Under the pieces are notes generated by a model. It ran no database searches. It was not told where the DNA came from and saw only the letters and a program-made list of their open reading frames with translations. This document shows positions 1-7,392 of a stretch of 15,206 nt of DNA, piece after piece. This DNA is from DAOTVY01 sp041082245 (GTDB taxonomy: Bacteria; Chloroflexota; Chloroflexia; DTKN01). How positions within the stretch are numbered: the stretch's first letter is position 1; the number at the start of each line of letters is the position of its first letter. Where the stretch lies: assembly GCA_041082245.1 (NCBI GenBank), contig JBDOIE010000122.1:1-15206 (forward strand), given 5' to 3'. A program made the position numbers and the translations under genes.

Positions 1-1278
1 CCCGGGTGCCGTCGGCAACCGGGTTGCCGTGCCGATCCTCCACGCGCGAACGCAGGGTCGCGGTAGAAACGCCGTCGGCGACGAGCACGTCGGGTTGCAC
101 CGTGAGCGAGAGCGCCGCCGGCGCAAGCGGCAAGAACCAGACCTGAGCACTTCCTGCCACCGCGCCACTTTGCGCGAGGATATCAGAAGGTCCAGCGCGA
201 ACTCCGGACGTGAGGATACCCTCAACCATCCCTTCCCAGGTGGGCGCGACTGTCGGGGTCAGGATACCCAAGGACGCGCTCAGGGACACGGGCGTGCCGT
301 CAGAGACCCGATGGCCCCACCCATCCTGCACCAGCGTCTGCACAAGGGCCTGGTGCCCCTCCACCGGTATACTCGGCGGGATACCCGTCACCGAGATCGT
401 CGCTGGGCTCCCCGGTACGAGGAATACTTCTGTCCAGGCCGATACACCTTCCGCCCACGCGGTCACCGTTGCCCTGCCGGTCGCAAGGCCGGCCGTCAGC
501 GAAACGTGCGCCGTTCCGCTGATCGCGAGCGAGCGCGACGGAATTTCTCCCAACGTCGTGCCAAACTGCACCCAAAGGGTGCCTGTGACCGGTTGTCCCG
601 ACGCTGAGCGCACGGTTGCGGTGACCTGTGCCCGGCTGACGCCGTCCGCGAGGAGCATCTCAGGACGGACCTCGAGCGCGATCGTGAGCGAGGGTGGGTC
701 TCCGAAGCGCACCTGTGCACTCCCGGATGCCCCACCGCTGGCGGCCACGACCGTTGCCCACCCGGGCTCGCCCACACCCCGCAACGTCGCGTAAGCCCGG
801 CCGGCCGAAGTGTGGGCCACCGTCGGGGAGAGGACTCCCAGGGTCGTGTCCATCTCCACAAGGGTCCCGTCCTGCACCGGATGTCCCAGGCGGTCGCTCA
901 CGCTCACCGTGACTGTGACCGTCCCTGTAGTTGCAGTCGCCGCTGGCTCGACCTCCACGTCCACGAAGCTGGGTGCCAGGGGCATCTGGGGGAGTGCAAG
1001 CTGATACCAGGCATCTCCCGCTGCGATGCTGACCGTAGCAGTGGTGACCTCGGTCCCAGCGCGAAGCAGTGCTTCCGCACGGCCCAGGCGAGTCGTACGG
1101 CTGAGCGCCTGAGTTCCCCCGTAGAAACTTCCGGCATCGGTGAGGAAGTTTACCACGGTCCCGTCCGGAACGGGCAAACCAGCGGCATCCTGTACCCACG
1201 CCTGGATAACGGCCATCGACCGTCCGTCAGCCGGCAGCCACGCGGGGACGACGGTCGCTTCCACCCTGCTAGGAGGGC
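1..1278 (-). repeat. Tandem Ig-like (Big_1/invasin-type) domains at the C-terminal end of the peptidase
   Basis: Four full copies and one partial copy of an approximately 85-100-residue module follow one another from about residue 1095 to the window edge. Shared landmarks are VQDAAGLPVPDGTVVNF, VSDRLGHPVQDGTLVEM, VRSASGQPVTGTLWVQF, VQDGWGHRVSDGTPVSL and VEDRHGNPVADGTR (cut by the edge). Copies two and four share the most: LGVLSPTVAHTSAG versus LGILTPTVAPTWEG. This matches the bacterial Ig-like group 1 pattern (V.D..G.PV.DGT.V.F). Such stacks usually act as rigid extracellular stalks or adhesion modules. The copy number is a minimum because the array leaves the window. Confidence 0.72.
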
Positions 1279-4200
1279 CGGCGACGATGAGCGAAATCGT
1301 CCGATCCGCGTTGTCTGTGAGGTCATCGCCTGGGCTGCTCGAGCGCACAGAAGCCTGGTTGACGACAAAACCCGGTTGCGCGCCCATAGCGATGAACCCG
1401 GCGATGGTCACCATACCACCCTGCCCGGGCGCAAGGTCGCTAACGTTCCAAGAGAGAGGGTTCCCCAATCGCGGTGTCAGGGTGATCCCTTCGGCGTACA
1501 CCGTCGGACTGATCACGACTCCCGGGAGCGTATCCGTGAGCACTGCGTGGTGCGCCGTCGCCGGTCCGTTGTTCTCCAGGTATAGCGTGTACGTAATTCG
1601 GTCCCCCGGATGCAGTGGGCTCGTCGGTCGTACCTCCTTGTCCAGCCGGAGGTCGGAAGGCAACAACGGGACGGCAATTGCCGGGTCCCCCAGCAGCAAG
1701 AAGGTATCGAGGAGCTCCAGGCTCGACCCAGACGCGTAAAGCCGCAGTTTTCCCGCAAGTGTCGCTGGCCCCAGATGGGGTTCGTCGTCCTGAAAAAGGG
1801 TCTCGAAAAAGCCTTCGTCCAGAAAGTGGTGTCCCGTTGCGACTCCCGGACCCGTGGGAGACCAGCTCGCGACCCACCCCTTTCCGGCTGCCCGGACGTA
1901 CACCTCGGCCATACCGTAGTAGTTCGGGCTGGGCCGCGGATCGTCGTACAGGCCCTCGTAGCAGGTCATCGGGAGCGCAATCGGGTAGTACGGGCCGTTG
2001 TGGAGATCGCTCAAGTCCGGGATATCGAGCAGACGTTCCTCGGCCCAGAGCTGAACCCCTGCGTGCCCGACATAGTTCACGAGCAGACGCCCTTCGTTGA
2101 TCGCCGCCACGATGGCATTGCGTGCGACGACCGAGGGCCTCTCGTACGGATGCGTGACCCCGAGGTAAACCCGCTGCGCCTCGTATGGGGCCGGGTAGTA
2201 TCCTGCGATCAGGGCGTCCGAGAGCACGTCAAAGTTGCCCGCGCTGTCCGCGTTGTCGGCGACAAAGAGGCTCCTCGCTCGCCAAGGGCCTGGCGGTAGC
2301 GCAGTTTCGTACTGTACGATCTTGTCCACAATGGCCTGTGCTTCGCTGGTGGTGTTGACGGGCAACCGCCCCAGGTGCATATCCGGGACCGCGTCGTCTC
2401 CGCTCAGGCAAACGTACCGGTTGTCCGCAGCCACCTCGCCGATCCACGGGTCGACGAAGGCCCGCGGCGGTGGGATCAAGTTCTCGACCCCGAGGCCCAG
2501 GTAGTTCTTGTAGTCATAATGTCCGTCCCCCAACAGCACTACGTAGGAAGGGGCCGGTGGAGCCCAAGTGCCGTACGTATAGAGCAAGAAGTTGTGGATC
2601 GCATCCGGAACCGCGCGGCCGTAAGCAAACGCATCGTATATCGCACGGGTGGTCACCACGCGGGCCCGCTGTCCCTGCGCGGCGCGCAGCGCTGCGAGGG
2701 TGCTCGCCTGCACCGCGAACGCTTCGTGGGTAACGACCAGGTAATCGGCGCCGTTCGCGGGGTCGCGCAGGTCCGTGGGCTCGGCGGCCGTGATCGATTC
2801 CGGGACAAGAAGGTTCGCCGCGACCACCGCGTGGTAATGCACGGTTCCCGCCGTGGTGTCCTCGAAGCGCAGCTCGTAGCTTCCTCCCGCTGGGACGACG
2901 GTGCTGCTCACGAGCACAATGGGCCGGTCCGGATCGGTGATGTCCCACAGCAGCACGTCCGGTTCAGGGAACCCCGCCACATGGTACTCGTAGTTTGCTG
3001 CGGGTCCCGTCCAGTCCAGTAGCCCTCCCTCCGCGGCGAACAGCCTGCGCTGTTGCAGTTCTACCCAATCCACTGCGACGAACTCTACGGAGGCTCCTGT
3101 GTCTCCGGGACACACCAGCCGTACGGTATTGCCCGTAGGCTGAAGCAAGGAGGAGGGCAAAGACACGGTCGGCGTCAGCTCTTGTTTCCCGTCCCACCAC
3201 CATTCGCCGACCGGCACCCCGTTGAACAGGGCGCGGAGGTGGTGGTCCGGGTTCACGGCGGCCACAGAGGTCAGGCTATAGATGTAGAAGCGCAACGTTG
3301 CAGTGTAGGCCTCGCTGCTCAGCGCGTGAGGGGGAAAGGTATAGTCGCGTTGATAGACCCCTCCCTGGGGAAAAAGGTAGTTCCAGAACCAGTGGTCGTG
3401 ATCCGGCCTCCACGGCGCATATGGGTAGTAGAGGGCGTTTTCCTCGCGCCGCTCGGGGAAAGGGAACCAGAGAGGAACCGGGGCAGTACCGTGTGGCGGC
3501 ACCGGCCGCGTGGAGATCCGCAGCCCCGGCTCCCCTCCATAGGTGAGCCAATACACCTCGGTGGCCGAATAGCGGGTGCCGGTCAGCGGTTGCCCGTAAA
3601 AGAGCAGCTCATCCTCCGGGTCGAAGCGCCCGTCATCCTCGCCGGACACCCGGATGGCCACTTCTTCCCCGTAACGGAAAAGGCGTAAGGTGCGAGGGTC
3701 CAGCGTGTCCACAGGCAGTCCAGCGGACTGCAAATCCCCGTACGTCAGCCGGTACACCCCGGCCCGGCGGACGGGAATCCTGTAGCCCGGGCTAGGGGGA
3801 AGTGGAGGAAGATCGACCTTCGGTGTATCGGCCAGCCGCCAGGCACGTGCCTGCTGGTAGTTCAGGAGGTTTGCCGCAAGCAGACGCTCGAACGGTTCTG
3901 GCTCCGGGATCGCGGACATAGCACCCATCTCGCCAGAGAAGACGATCTCCACGCGCACATAAGAAGAAGAGAGCAGCTTCCCTTCCGCCGGCCGGTACCG
4001 GAGCGGGTAGAAGGTGAGGGGGATGAACCGCTGGTGCCGTACGAATGCCGGCTGCCCCGACACTACCGGGGACTCGGGGAACGGAGCCTGCCACAGGTAC
4101 ACCGTCCCCTCCCGCAGTACGAGCCGCGAAGGCCGGGGGTAAGCCTCCTCTGCTCCGCTGGGGAGCGGCTCCATCTCGAGCGTGGGCACGGGCCGGATGC

Positions 4201-4561
4201 GGAAAGCCCCCTGCAGGGGCGTCTCCTGAACCTCTTGCACGTGTAGGTGGACCTCGACGCCGGGCGGGATCCCGAGGAGCACCGTGCACGCCGGTAGCTC
4301 GGGTTCACCGGGACGGCCGCCAGGAGGGCACCCGGGCACCTGCAGCACGTCGTAGCCCAAGGGGTCATCCAGGGAACGTTCCAAGCGGTACTCGGGGGCA
4401 CGCCATTCGACCACCAGGTGGCGCTCGCTTGCGCTGACCAACGTGGCCCCCGCGTTGAACGGCGGGACTGCCTTCTCCTGGTCGCTCTGAACTGGAAGGG
4501 GCGCTGGACACAGCAGAAGCAAAAGGACGACAATGGGCAGGGCTGCTCGGACCTTCGGCAC
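1..4561 (-). CDS. Secreted C25-family (gingipain-like) cysteine peptidase with DUF11 and Ig-like repeats, C-terminus cut by window edge
   Basis: A single minus-strand frame stays open from a GTG at 4561 to base 1, giving about 1520 residues; the stop lies outside. The GTG follows GGAGG at 7-nt spacing. Residues 1-26 look like a Sec signal peptide (MPKVRAALPIVVLLLLLC, then PAPLPVQS). A region at about 258-600 has the pattern common ahead of C25 catalytic domains (GVYRLTYGDLQSAGL, LLFYGQPLTGTRYSATEVYW). The catalytic domain spans about 606-965: VVLLGDGHYDY, YVGHAGVQLW with His833, LPMTCYEGL with Cys867, ending LLLGDPAIAVPL. The 34-residue His-Cys spacing resembles the gingipain dyad. A DUF11-type domain follows (about 968-1091; ENNGPATAHHAVLTDTLPG), then Ig-like repeats to the edge. 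The family is caspase-like clan CD, secreted endopeptidases. I infer an extracellular or surface-attached protease; the anchor, if any, is off-window. It reads divergently from the sulfur-carrier operon. Family is fairly sure; activity and specificity are inferred. Confidence 0.88.
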   Translation of the reverse strand, partial: MPKVRAALPIVVLLLLLCPAPLPVQSDQEKAVPPFNAGATLVSASERHLVVEWRAPEYRLERSLDDPLGYDVLQVPGCPPGGRPGEPELPACTVLLGIPPGVEVHLHVQEVQETPLQGAFRIRPVPTLEMEPLPSGAEEAYPRPSRLVLREGTVYLWQAPFPESPVVSGQPAFVRHQRFIPLTFYPLRYRPAEGKLLSSSYVRVEIVFSGEMGAMSAIPEPEPFERLLAANLLNYQQARAWRLADTPKVDLPPLPPSPGYRIPVRRAGVYRLTYGDLQSAGLPVDTLDPRTLRLFRYGEEVAIRVSGEDDGRFDPEDELLFYGQPLTGTRYSATEVYWLTYGGEPGLRISTRPVPPHGTAPVPLWFPFPERREENALYYPYAPWRPDHDHWFWNYLFPQGGVYQRDYTFPPHALSSEAYTATLRFYIYSLTSVAAVNPDHHLRALFNGVPVGEWWWDGKQELTPTVSLPSSLLQPTGNTVRLVCPGDTGASVEFVAVDWVELQQRRLFAAEGGLLDWTGPAANYEYHVAGFPEPDVLLWDITDPDRPIVLVSSTVVPAGGSYELRFEDTTAGTVHYHAVVAANLLVPESITAAEPTDLRDPANGADYLVVTHEAFAVQASTLAALRAAQGQRARVVTTRAIYDAFAYGRAVPDAIHNFLLYTYGTWAPPAPSYVVLLGDGHYDYKNYLGLGVENLIPPPRAFVDPWIGEVAADNRYVCLSGDDAVPDMHLGRLPVNTTSEAQAIVDKIVQYETALPPGPWRARSLFVADNADSAGNFDVLSDALIAGYYPAPYEAQRVYLGVTHPYERPSVVARNAIVAAINEGRLLVNYVGHAGVQLWAEERLLDIPDLSDLHNGPYYPIALPMTCYEGLYDDPRPSPNYYGMAEVYVRAAGKGWVASWSPTGPGVATGHHFLDEGFFETLFQDDEPHLGPATLAGKLRLYASGSSLELLDTFLLLGDPAIAVPLLPSDLRLDKEVRPTSPLHPGDRITYTLYLENNGPATAHHAVLTDTLPGVVISPTVYAEGITLTPRLGNPLSWNVSDLAPGQGGMVTIAGFIAMGAQPGFVVNQASVRSSSPGDDLTDNADRTISLIVAGPPSRVEATVVPAWLPADGRSMAVIQAWVQDAAGLPVPDGTVVNFLTDAGSFYGGTQALSRTTRLGRAEALLRAGTEVTTATVSIAAGDAWYQLALPQMPLAPSFVDVEVEPAATATTGTVTVTVSVSDRLGHPVQDGTLVEMDTTLGVLSPTVAHTSAGRAYATLRGVGEPGWATVVAASGGASGSAQVRFGDPPSLTIALEVRPEMLLADGVSRAQVTATVRSASGQPVTGTLWVQFGTTLGEIPSRSLAISGTAHVSLTAGLATGRATVTAWAEGVSAWTEVFLVPGSPATISVTGIPPSIPVEGHQALVQTLVQDGWGHRVSDGTPVSLSASLGILTPTVAPTWEGMVEGILTSGVRAGPSDILAQSGAVAGSAQVWFLPLAPAALSLTVQPDVLVADGVSTATLRSRVEDRHGNPVADGTR

Positions 4562-4602
4562 GGGCGCACCTCCGTGGCCTGCGACTTCCCCATCTCCGGG
4601 GC

Positions 4603-4631
4603 ATCGTAGCACAGTTGCCGACCGGTGTCAA
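4603..4631 (-). promoter_or_regulatory. Probable sigma-70 promoter of the C25 peptidase gene
   Basis: On the minus strand a perfect TTGACA (4631-4626) is followed after 17 bp by TACGAT (4608-4603), which matches TATAAT at four of six positions. Transcription would start near 4596, about 35 nt ahead of the GTG at 4561. It is back to back with the promoter of the plus-strand operon, with 16 bp between the two -35 boxes. Confidence 0.6.
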
Positions 4632-4647
4632 AAGCCGGCGTCCGTGG

Positions 4648-4676
4648 TTGCCGCGCCTGCTTCGCCGGTGTATAAT
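4648..4676 (+). promoter_or_regulatory. Sigma-70 promoter of the sulfur carrier / E1-like / HEAT / radical SAM operon
   Basis: TTGCCG (4648-4653), a 17-bp spacer and a perfect TATAAT (4671-4676). Initiation near 4683 leaves a leader of only about 13 nt, just enough for GGAGG (4686-4690) before the ATG at 4696. The promoter decides the start: an in-frame upstream ATG at 4615 would place the promoter inside the gene, so it is not used. Confidence 0.75.
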
Positions 4677-4695
4677 TCCGGCGACGGAGGCTGAG

Positions 4696-4938
4696 ATGGT
4701 CGAGCTCGAAGTGCGTGTCTATGCCACCCTGAGGCGTTACCGGCCCCAGGCTCCGCTGGACGCGGGCGAGCGGATGCTGGTTCCCGAGGGCATCACGGCA
4801 GGCGAGCTGATCCAGAGCCTCGGAATCCCGCTGGACGAAGTCCACGTTATCTTCGTCAACCGGCGTGCCCGGGGTCTCGAGGCGCCTCTCCAGGCGGGAG
4901 ACCGGGTCGACCTCTTTCCTGCTGTCGCAGGTGGTTAG
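4696..4938 (+). CDS. MoaD/ThiS-family sulfur-carrier (ubiquitin-like beta-grasp) protein
   Basis: An 80-residue protein beginning MVELEVRVYATLRRY and ending VDLFPAVAGG, the size and shape of MoaD/ThiS carriers. Visible landmarks are the first beta strand (ELEVRVYATL), a helix (TAGELIQSLGI), the strand HVIFVNRRA, the LQAGDRVDLFP turn and the free C-terminal Gly-Gly that an E1-like enzyme adenylates and converts to a thiocarboxylate. The start is set by GGAGG 5 nt upstream and by the promoter at 4648-4676. The next gene encodes exactly such an E1-like enzyme, 54 bp downstream, so the two very likely act as a pair. Which pathway is served (molybdopterin or tungstopterin, thiamine thiazole, tRNA thiolation or protein conjugation) cannot be told: no other moa, moe or thi gene is in the window. 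Family confidence is high; pathway open. Confidence 0.88.
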   Translation: MVELEVRVYATLRRYRPQAPLDAGERMLVPEGITAGELIQSLGIPLDEVHVIFVNRRARGLEAPLQAGDRVDLFPAVAGG

Positions 4939-4992
4939 GCGCCTGCCAGTCCGTCTCGGGTCGGCAACGCGTAGCCGTGGAGGAGGTAGGCG

Positions 4993-5853
4993 ATGACGTT
5001 CGTGCAGGAGCTGCGCCGGCGCGCGCGCCTGCTGCCTGGTCCCGGAGGGGAATCTGTGCCCACGGTCGCCCCTGAGCCGCTCGCCGAGCTGTCCGCTATA
5101 TACGGGCTTGGGCTTCGCGAGGCGGAGTTGCGGGCGATTGAGGAACGGGTGCTTCCCGAACGCTACCTTCGCAATCTGGGACTGCTCGGCTGGGAAGGGC
5201 AGCGCAGGCTCCTCGAGGCGTGCGTCGCGGTGGTCGGGTGCGGTGGTTTGGGAGGCTACGTGATCGAGGGACTGGCGCGGAGCGGAGTGGGGCGGCTGAT
5301 CGTGATCGACGGGGATGTCTTTGTTCCGCATAACCTGAACCGGCAGCTCCTGAGCTCGCTCGTCACCCTTGGCCGGTCAAAGGCAGAGGCCGCTCGGGAA
5401 CGGGTGAGCGTGGTGAACCCGGCCGTCGAGGTCCAGGCACACACGGTCGTGGGAACCGCCGAAACGCTTCCGCAGCTCCTCCAGGGGGCAGAGGTGGTGG
5501 TGGACGCGCTGGATAGCCCGCGCGATCGGCTCGTACTGCAGGAGGTTGCTGCGCGGCTTGAGATTCCCCTCGTCCACGGTGCGATCGCCGGGGCGCTCGG
5601 GCAGGTGACGACGGTCTTTCCGGGGGATGACACGTTGACCGCGCTCTACGGGGGCAGCGAAACGGTGGAGCGCGGTGCCGAGGCGCTGCTGGGCACCCCT
5701 GCGATGACGCCGATGCTCGTGGCTGCCTGTCAGGTGGGCGAGGTGATCAAGCTGCTTCTCGGCTGGGGCCGGCCGCTCCGGGGCCGTGTGTTGTACCTCG
5801 ATCTGGAGTCGGGGGTAGTCGAGCAGTTCCGACTCGGCCGGCCGGAGGCCTGA
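4993..5853 (+). CDS. ThiF/MoeB/HesA-family E1-like adenylyltransferase
   Basis: A 286-residue protein starting at an ATG just behind AGGAGGT. After about 55 unassigned residues comes the family core: RYLRNLGLLGWEGQ (58-70), nucleotide-binding GCGGLGG (82-88), acidic strand IDGD (105-108), NLNRQ (114-118), Lys130 in TLGRSKAEA and the DALD motif (171-174), with a helical end (EVIKLLLGWG). Known enzymes use ATP to adenylate the C-terminal Gly of ThiS/MoaD partners, and the upstream gene supplies such a partner. Only three cysteines are visible (77, 83 and one near 238 in AACQVGE), and the two CxxC zinc pairs found in E. coli MoeB and ThiF are missing. A cysteine matching the ThiF crossover cysteine is not evident either. 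It is too short for a rhodanese fusion. The next gene starts 3 nt after its stop, so it is co-translated. Family is sure; the exact subfamily is not. Confidence 0.88.
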   Translation: MTFVQELRRRARLLPGPGGESVPTVAPEPLAELSAIYGLGLREAELRAIEERVLPERYLRNLGLLGWEGQRRLLEACVAVVGCGGLGGYVIEGLARSGVGRLIVIDGDVFVPHNLNRQLLSSLVTLGRSKAEAARERVSVVNPAVEVQAHTVVGTAETLPQLLQGAEVVVDALDSPRDRLVLQEVAARLEIPLVHGAIAGALGQVTTVFPGDDTLTALYGGSETVERGAEALLGTPAMTPMLVAACQVGEVIKLLLGWGRPLRGRVLYLDLESGVVEQFRLGRPEA

Positions 5854-5856
5854 CCC

Positions 5857-7368
5857 GTGGCGGAAGGAAAGATCATCGGTGCGCTGGCGCACCGGAGGGA
5901 AATCGAGGCAGCCCTCAGGGCCGCGGCGCGCGCTCGGACCGAGGCGGAAAGCCGCCGCTACCTCGAACGGCTCTCCGCTTTCGGTAACGATGTGCTGCCT
6001 GTAGTCGTACAGGCGCTGGACACTACCGACCCCTGGATGGTCCGCGCACTTGGACGCGCGGTTGCACAGATAGAGGACCGATGGCGTGCTGTCGAAGCGC
6101 TGCGACGGGCGGTGCTTGCCCCGGACAGCACGGACCGCCGCCGTGTTGTGGCGATGGTGCTGTTGGATCAGTTCCTGGGGTACGCTCCGGACGACGAGCT
6201 CTTCGCCGCGTTCGGCAACCCAGCAGACGTCGCGGTGCGCGGTTTTCTCCAGGCTCGCCCGGAAGAAGGACCCGCGTTGCGGCTGGATTACCTGTCTATC
6301 CTCCATACCCAGCCGTACGGCGAGATCGTCGCGGCGCTGCGCCGCTTCGAGGAGCAGGGAGGGGAACGGTCGATCGAAGCGTTGCGATTTTTCGCGCTGG
6401 ATAGCCGCGAATCGATCGCGCACAGCGCGCTCGAGGCGCTGGGGCGCATCCGCGACCCCGCCGCCTTCCAGGCGCTCGAGGTGGTGTTGCCGAACCTTTC
6501 CGCCGAGCGGCGCGCGCTTGCGGAGCGGATGGAACGGAAGCTGCGTCTAAGCGGGGTACCAGATGCGCCCCTGCCGCTTCCGCCCGCGGGCGAACGTGTG
6601 CTGATCACACCCCTGGATGGAGCGGGCATGCGCCTTTGCCTGGTGCTCTCGCCCGAAGGGGAGGGGTATCGCGCGCTCCACCTCCACCTGGACGATGAGA
6701 ACGGAATCCAGGCCTGTTTCGAAGCCGCGCTCAAGTGCGAGGATTTGCCGCCTCCCGCGGCCGAGGGAACGGTGCACGCGGCGTCTGCACCCTGGCAGGG
6801 AGTCTTTTTCCTGGAAACGGGGCTGGCCTACCTGCGCAGGGTACTCTCGCGTGCCCTGGAGCGACATTGGTTCGGGGACCGACCGCTGCCGCTGGAGTAC
6901 CGCTTCTACTGCGATCGCATCTGGGGGCACTCCGTTCCGGCCCAGGAGTTCCCGAAGGTGCCAGTGCGCCGGCCTGCTCCTTCGCAGACCGACGTGGCTG
7001 GCTTGCTCGCTCATCCCTACTTTCTGTCGTGGTTTGCCGAAAGTCCGGCCATCGTCGAAGCGGCCCGTCGCCTGTCGTATGCCGACGTCTCGCGATCCGT
7101 TGGACAGGCAGCGCTCGCGGTAACGGTCATTTCCCTCGTGCAGGACGAGTTCCCTCCGGACCGCTGCCGGGCGTACGCGCGGCGCCTGCGCGATATGGCA
7201 GAATGGCTTACTCTGGCTGGCCGTCCGGAACTCGCGGCGATCGCGCTCGCGTCGGCAGAAGAGATGGACGTCGGGCTACCTGTGCGCAGCGTGTTCGCAC
7301 TGACGATGGTCCAGAAGGGGTTGCTCATCGCCCTGGGGCAACTGCGCAGGGAGCGAGAAGGGCGCTGA
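5857..7368 (+). CDS. HEAT-like repeat protein of unknown function, co-transcribed with the E1-like gene
   Basis: A 503-residue protein starting at GTG, three bases after the E1-like stop, with GGAGG 8 nt upstream. I do not recognise a named family. Residues about 1-225 form paired amphipathic helices of HEAT type: LPVVVQALDTTDPWMVRALG, then RRVVAMVLLDQFLG, then SIAHSALEALGRIRDPAAFQ. A Pro-rich linker follows (about 228-247). A mixed, strand-rich segment (ITPLDGAGMRLCLVL, YRALHLHLDDENG) spans roughly 248-355, and a helical C-terminal region follows to 503. There is no signal peptide, membrane segment or catalytic motif, so a cytoplasmic scaffold or adaptor is the natural reading. The gene spacing ties it to the sulfur carrier and E1-like enzyme, so it could be a partner or target, but that is inference from context only. 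The downstream radical SAM gene starts 24 nt later. Confidence 0.72.
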   Translation: MAEGKIIGALAHRREIEAALRAAARARTEAESRRYLERLSAFGNDVLPVVVQALDTTDPWMVRALGRAVAQIEDRWRAVEALRRAVLAPDSTDRRRVVAMVLLDQFLGYAPDDELFAAFGNPADVAVRGFLQARPEEGPALRLDYLSILHTQPYGEIVAALRRFEEQGGERSIEALRFFALDSRESIAHSALEALGRIRDPAAFQALEVVLPNLSAERRALAERMERKLRLSGVPDAPLPLPPAGERVLITPLDGAGMRLCLVLSPEGEGYRALHLHLDDENGIQACFEAALKCEDLPPPAAEGTVHAASAPWQGVFFLETGLAYLRRVLSRALERHWFGDRPLPLEYRFYCDRIWGHSVPAQEFPKVPVRRPAPSQTDVAGLLAHPYFLSWFAESPAIVEAARRLSYADVSRSVGQAALAVTVISLVQDEFPPDRCRAYARRLRDMAEWLTLAGRPELAAIALASAEEMDVGLPVRSVFALTMVQKGLLIALGQLRREREGR

Positions 7369-7392
7369 TGCCCGAGGCTCTGGAGCTGGATC

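Noticed and set aside
4615..4695. Longer N-terminus for the sulfur carrier from the ATG at 4615
   Set aside because: It would include the -35 and -10 boxes within the coding region and add 27 residues not typical of MoaD/ThiS; the ATG at 4696 has a good ribosome binding site.
4063..5331. A 422-codon minus-strand open frame across the peptidase 5' end and the sulfur-carrier and E1-like genes
   Set aside because: It spans two promoters and lies in the wrong frame of three well-supported genes; no motif is present.
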